From: Pseudonocardia kujensis
GTDB lineage: Bacteria > Actinomycetota > Actinomycetes > Mycobacteriales > Pseudonocardiaceae
Direction of reading: 5' to 3'
Assembly (NCBI RefSeq): GCF_021283305.1
Contig: NZ_JAJSOK010000027.1
Span: forward strand, 1 to 64,000
DNA: 64,000 nt
The notes below the pieces were generated by a model, which saw only the letters and a program-made list of their open reading frames with translations, was not told where the DNA came from and made no database searches. The translations under genes were made by a program, and so were the position numbers. Below, one piece after another: positions 62,284 to 64,000 of this stretch (its first letter is position 1; every line of letters begins with the position of its first letter).

Positions 62284-64000
62284 ATGGATCGGGAACACGA
62301 CGTCGTGGTCATCGGGGCAGGATTCGCGGGACTGTACGCAGTACACAAGTTCCGTGATCAGCTCGGCCTCCGGGTGCAGGGGTTCGAGGCGGCCGACGGG
62401 CCGGGCGGCACGTGGTGGTGGAACCGCTACCCGGGAGCGCGGTGCGACTTCGAGTCGGTTCACTACAGCTACTCGTTCTCCGCCGATCTGCAGCGGGAGT
62501 GGGAGTGGACGGAGCGCTTCGCCGCGCAACCGGAGATCCTCTCCTACCTGGAGTGGGTGGCCGACCGGCTGGACGTCCGGCGGTCGTTCCGCTTCAGCAC
62601 GAAGGTCGCGGGGCTGACCTGGGACGAGGCCCGGTCGCGATGGTCGGTCGCGCTGGACGACGGGAGCCGCTGCACGGCCCGGTTCGTCGTCACGTGCGTC
62701 GGCAACCTCTCGGTTCCGAAGGAGCCGGAGTTCCCGGGCGCCGAGAACTTCGCGGGCGAGATCTACCAGACCAGTCGGTGGCCGCACGGCGACGTCGACT
62801 TCCGCGGCAAGCGGGTCGGGGTCGTCGGCACCGGGTCGACCGGGATCCAGGTCATCCCGGAGATCGCCCGGCAGGCGGCGCACCTGACCGTGTTCCAGCG
62901 CACCCCGAACTTCGCCGCCCCGCTGCGCAATGCCGTCGTCGAACCCGCCGAGCGCCGGTGGAACGCGGAGAACCACGCCGAGGTGCGGCGTGGCACGCGG
63001 GACTCCTTCCTGGGAGCCCCCTACCCGGCCCCGTCGGGGTCCGCGCGGACGGCGAGCAGCGAGGAGCGCCGGCGGATCTACGACGAGTACTGGGCCCAAG
63101 GGGGCTTCCGGTTCGTCGCGTCCACGTTCGACGACCTCCTCTTCGACGAGGAGGCCAACGCCACGGCAGCCGACTACATCCGCGAGCGGATCCGGGAGCG
63201 GGTGGCCGATCCGGCCGTCGCCGACCTCCTCTCGCCCCACGACCACCCGTACGCCAGCAAGCGCCCACCGTTCGAGACCGACTACTACGAGACCTTCAAC
63301 CTCGAGCACGTCGACCTGGTCGACGTCCGCTCCGCACCCATCGAGCGCATCGTCGAGAACGGACTGCGGACCACCGAGCGGCTCCACGAGCTCGACGTCA
63401 TCGTTCTCGCCACGGGCTTCGACGCCGCCACCGGGCCACTGCTGGCGCTGGGGCCCGTCGGCCGTGACGGCCAGACGCTCGACGCGAAGTGGGTCGACGG
63501 CCCGAACACCTATCTCGGCCTGCAGACCGCCGGGTTCCCCAACCTCTTCATGATCACGGGCCCCCTCAGTGCCGCCGGGCTGTACAACAACCCGCTGGCG
63601 ATCGAGGATCACCTCGACTTCCTGGGCGAGCTCCTCCACCACGCCCTCGAGCGGGGTGCCCGGACCATCGAGGCCTCACCCGAGGCCGAGGACAGGTGGG
63701 GTGCCCTGTGCACCGGGTTGCTGAACCACACCGTCATCCCGAAGGCGAAGAGCTCCTGGTACATGGGGGCGAACATCCCGGGCAAGCCGCGGGCGACCTA
63801 CCTGTTCGCCGGCGGGGCCCCGCTGTTCCGGGCGATCACGGCGGAGGTCGCCGATCGGGACTACGCCGGCTTCGCGATCGACGGCCACGAGACGCGGATC
63901 CCGCCGATGGTGAAGCTCGACCCCTCCGTCGCCCTCGCCCTGGGGGCGATGCTCCTGCAGAAGGTGAAGCCCCTGGACCAGTGCACCCTGGAGGAGAGCC
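62284..64000 (+). CDS. Baeyer-Villiger-type flavin monooxygenase (right end cut off)
   Basis: At least 572 residues are in the window; the frame is open at the edge. GAGFAGLYA (11-19) binds FAD and GTGSTGIQV (182-190) binds NADPH. The Baeyer-Villiger fingerprint FxGxxxHxxxWP is FAGEIYQTSRWP at 156-167, with Gln162 in place of His. ATG 62284 follows TTGAGGAGAG. It would oxidise a ketone to an ester or lactone, or a heteroatom, with NADPH and O2. The divergent PucR gene is the likely controller. Confidence 0.88.
   Translation, partial: MDREHDVVVIGAGFAGLYAVHKFRDQLGLRVQGFEAADGPGGTWWWNRYPGARCDFESVHYSYSFSADLQREWEWTERFAAQPEILSYLEWVADRLDVRRSFRFSTKVAGLTWDEARSRWSVALDDGSRCTARFVVTCVGNLSVPKEPEFPGAENFAGEIYQTSRWPHGDVDFRGKRVGVVGTGSTGIQVIPEIARQAAHLTVFQRTPNFAAPLRNAVVEPAERRWNAENHAEVRRGTRDSFLGAPYPAPSGSARTASSEERRRIYDEYWAQGGFRFVASTFDDLLFDEEANATAADYIRERIRERVADPAVADLLSPHDHPYASKRPPFETDYYETFNLEHVDLVDVRSAPIERIVENGLRTTERLHELDVIVLATGFDAATGPLLALGPVGRDGQTLDAKWVDGPNTYLGLQTAGFPNLFMITGPLSAAGLYNNPLAIEDHLDFLGELLHHALERGARTIEASPEAEDRWGALCTGLLNHTVIPKAKSSWYMGANIPGKPRATYLFAGGAPLFRAITAEVADRDYAGFAIDGHETRIPPMVKLDPSVALALGAMLLQKVKPLDQCTLEES

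Overview
The window is very GC-rich, with strong G/C preference at third codon positions, frequent GTG starts, and many start/stop overlaps of the ATGA, GTGA and TGATG type. Regulator and enzyme families (PucR, IclR, AraC, ANTAR, CbpA-type DnaJ with a CbpM-like partner) and a GcoAB-type guaiacol demethylase point to an actinobacterium, probably of the Pseudonocardia/Amycolatopsis group. That assignment rests on gene content only. I saw no tRNA, rRNA, CRISPR array, insertion sequence or prophage. Most long antisense ORFs are GC-driven shadows and are left out.

Layout. (1) 1-7067: a tightly coupled forward operon with the tail of a sugar-type ABC binding protein, its ATPase and permease, a penicillin-acylase-family amidase, and both subunits of B12-dependent ethanolamine ammonia-lyase. 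(2) 7201-13302: an acyl-CoA synthetase, an MDR oxidoreductase, a PucR regulator and a deacetylase-SDR pair. (3) 13306-16639: a reverse run of AraC regulator, DUF1931 histone-fold protein and DoxX-like membrane protein, interleaved with decayed thioredoxin and thioredoxin-reductase pieces, then a GreA/B-like protein. (4) 17223-31380: aromatic catabolism. AraC and IclR regulators precede lower meta-pathway genes, an acyl-CoA dehydrogenase, gcoA-gcoB, semialdehyde dehydrogenase, aldolase, acetaldehyde dehydrogenase, a tautomerase, an SDR and catechol 2,3-dioxygenase. Together these can take guaiacol through catechol to pyruvate and acetyl-CoA. (5) 31.6-60.5 kb: a stress/redox island containing a glycogen-debranching-type enzyme interrupted by an amber codon, an ANTAR protein, a formaldehyde-dehydrogenase-like alcohol dehydrogenase, DJ-1, DUF1345, DUF2795 and DUF2267 proteins, cytochrome bd, a full chaperone operon (dnaK-grpE-dnaJ-cbpM-clpB) running into thioredoxin, a UBP zinc finger and a cNMP/thioredoxin-reductase-like protein, a DUF2267-pterin dehydratase fusion, a glycosyltransferase, two more alcohol dehydrogenases and SRPBCC proteins. 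(6) 60.5-64 kb: a truncated TetR, a PucR-type regulator and a flavin monooxygenase that runs off the edge.

The most interesting signal is an 18-bp palindrome, ATCGGCA-N4-TGCCGAT with variants. It occurs nine times, only in 5' intergenic regions of the stress island, singly or in pairs, 58-225 bp from start codons. It suggests one regulator controls the debranching enzyme, ANTAR gene, dehydrogenases, cytochrome bd, chaperones, DUF2267 genes and glycosyltransferase. The island also carries recent decay: a chimeric alcohol dehydrogenase/DJ-1 scar with a duplicated promoter, a frameshifted small gene and the amber-interrupted enzyme.
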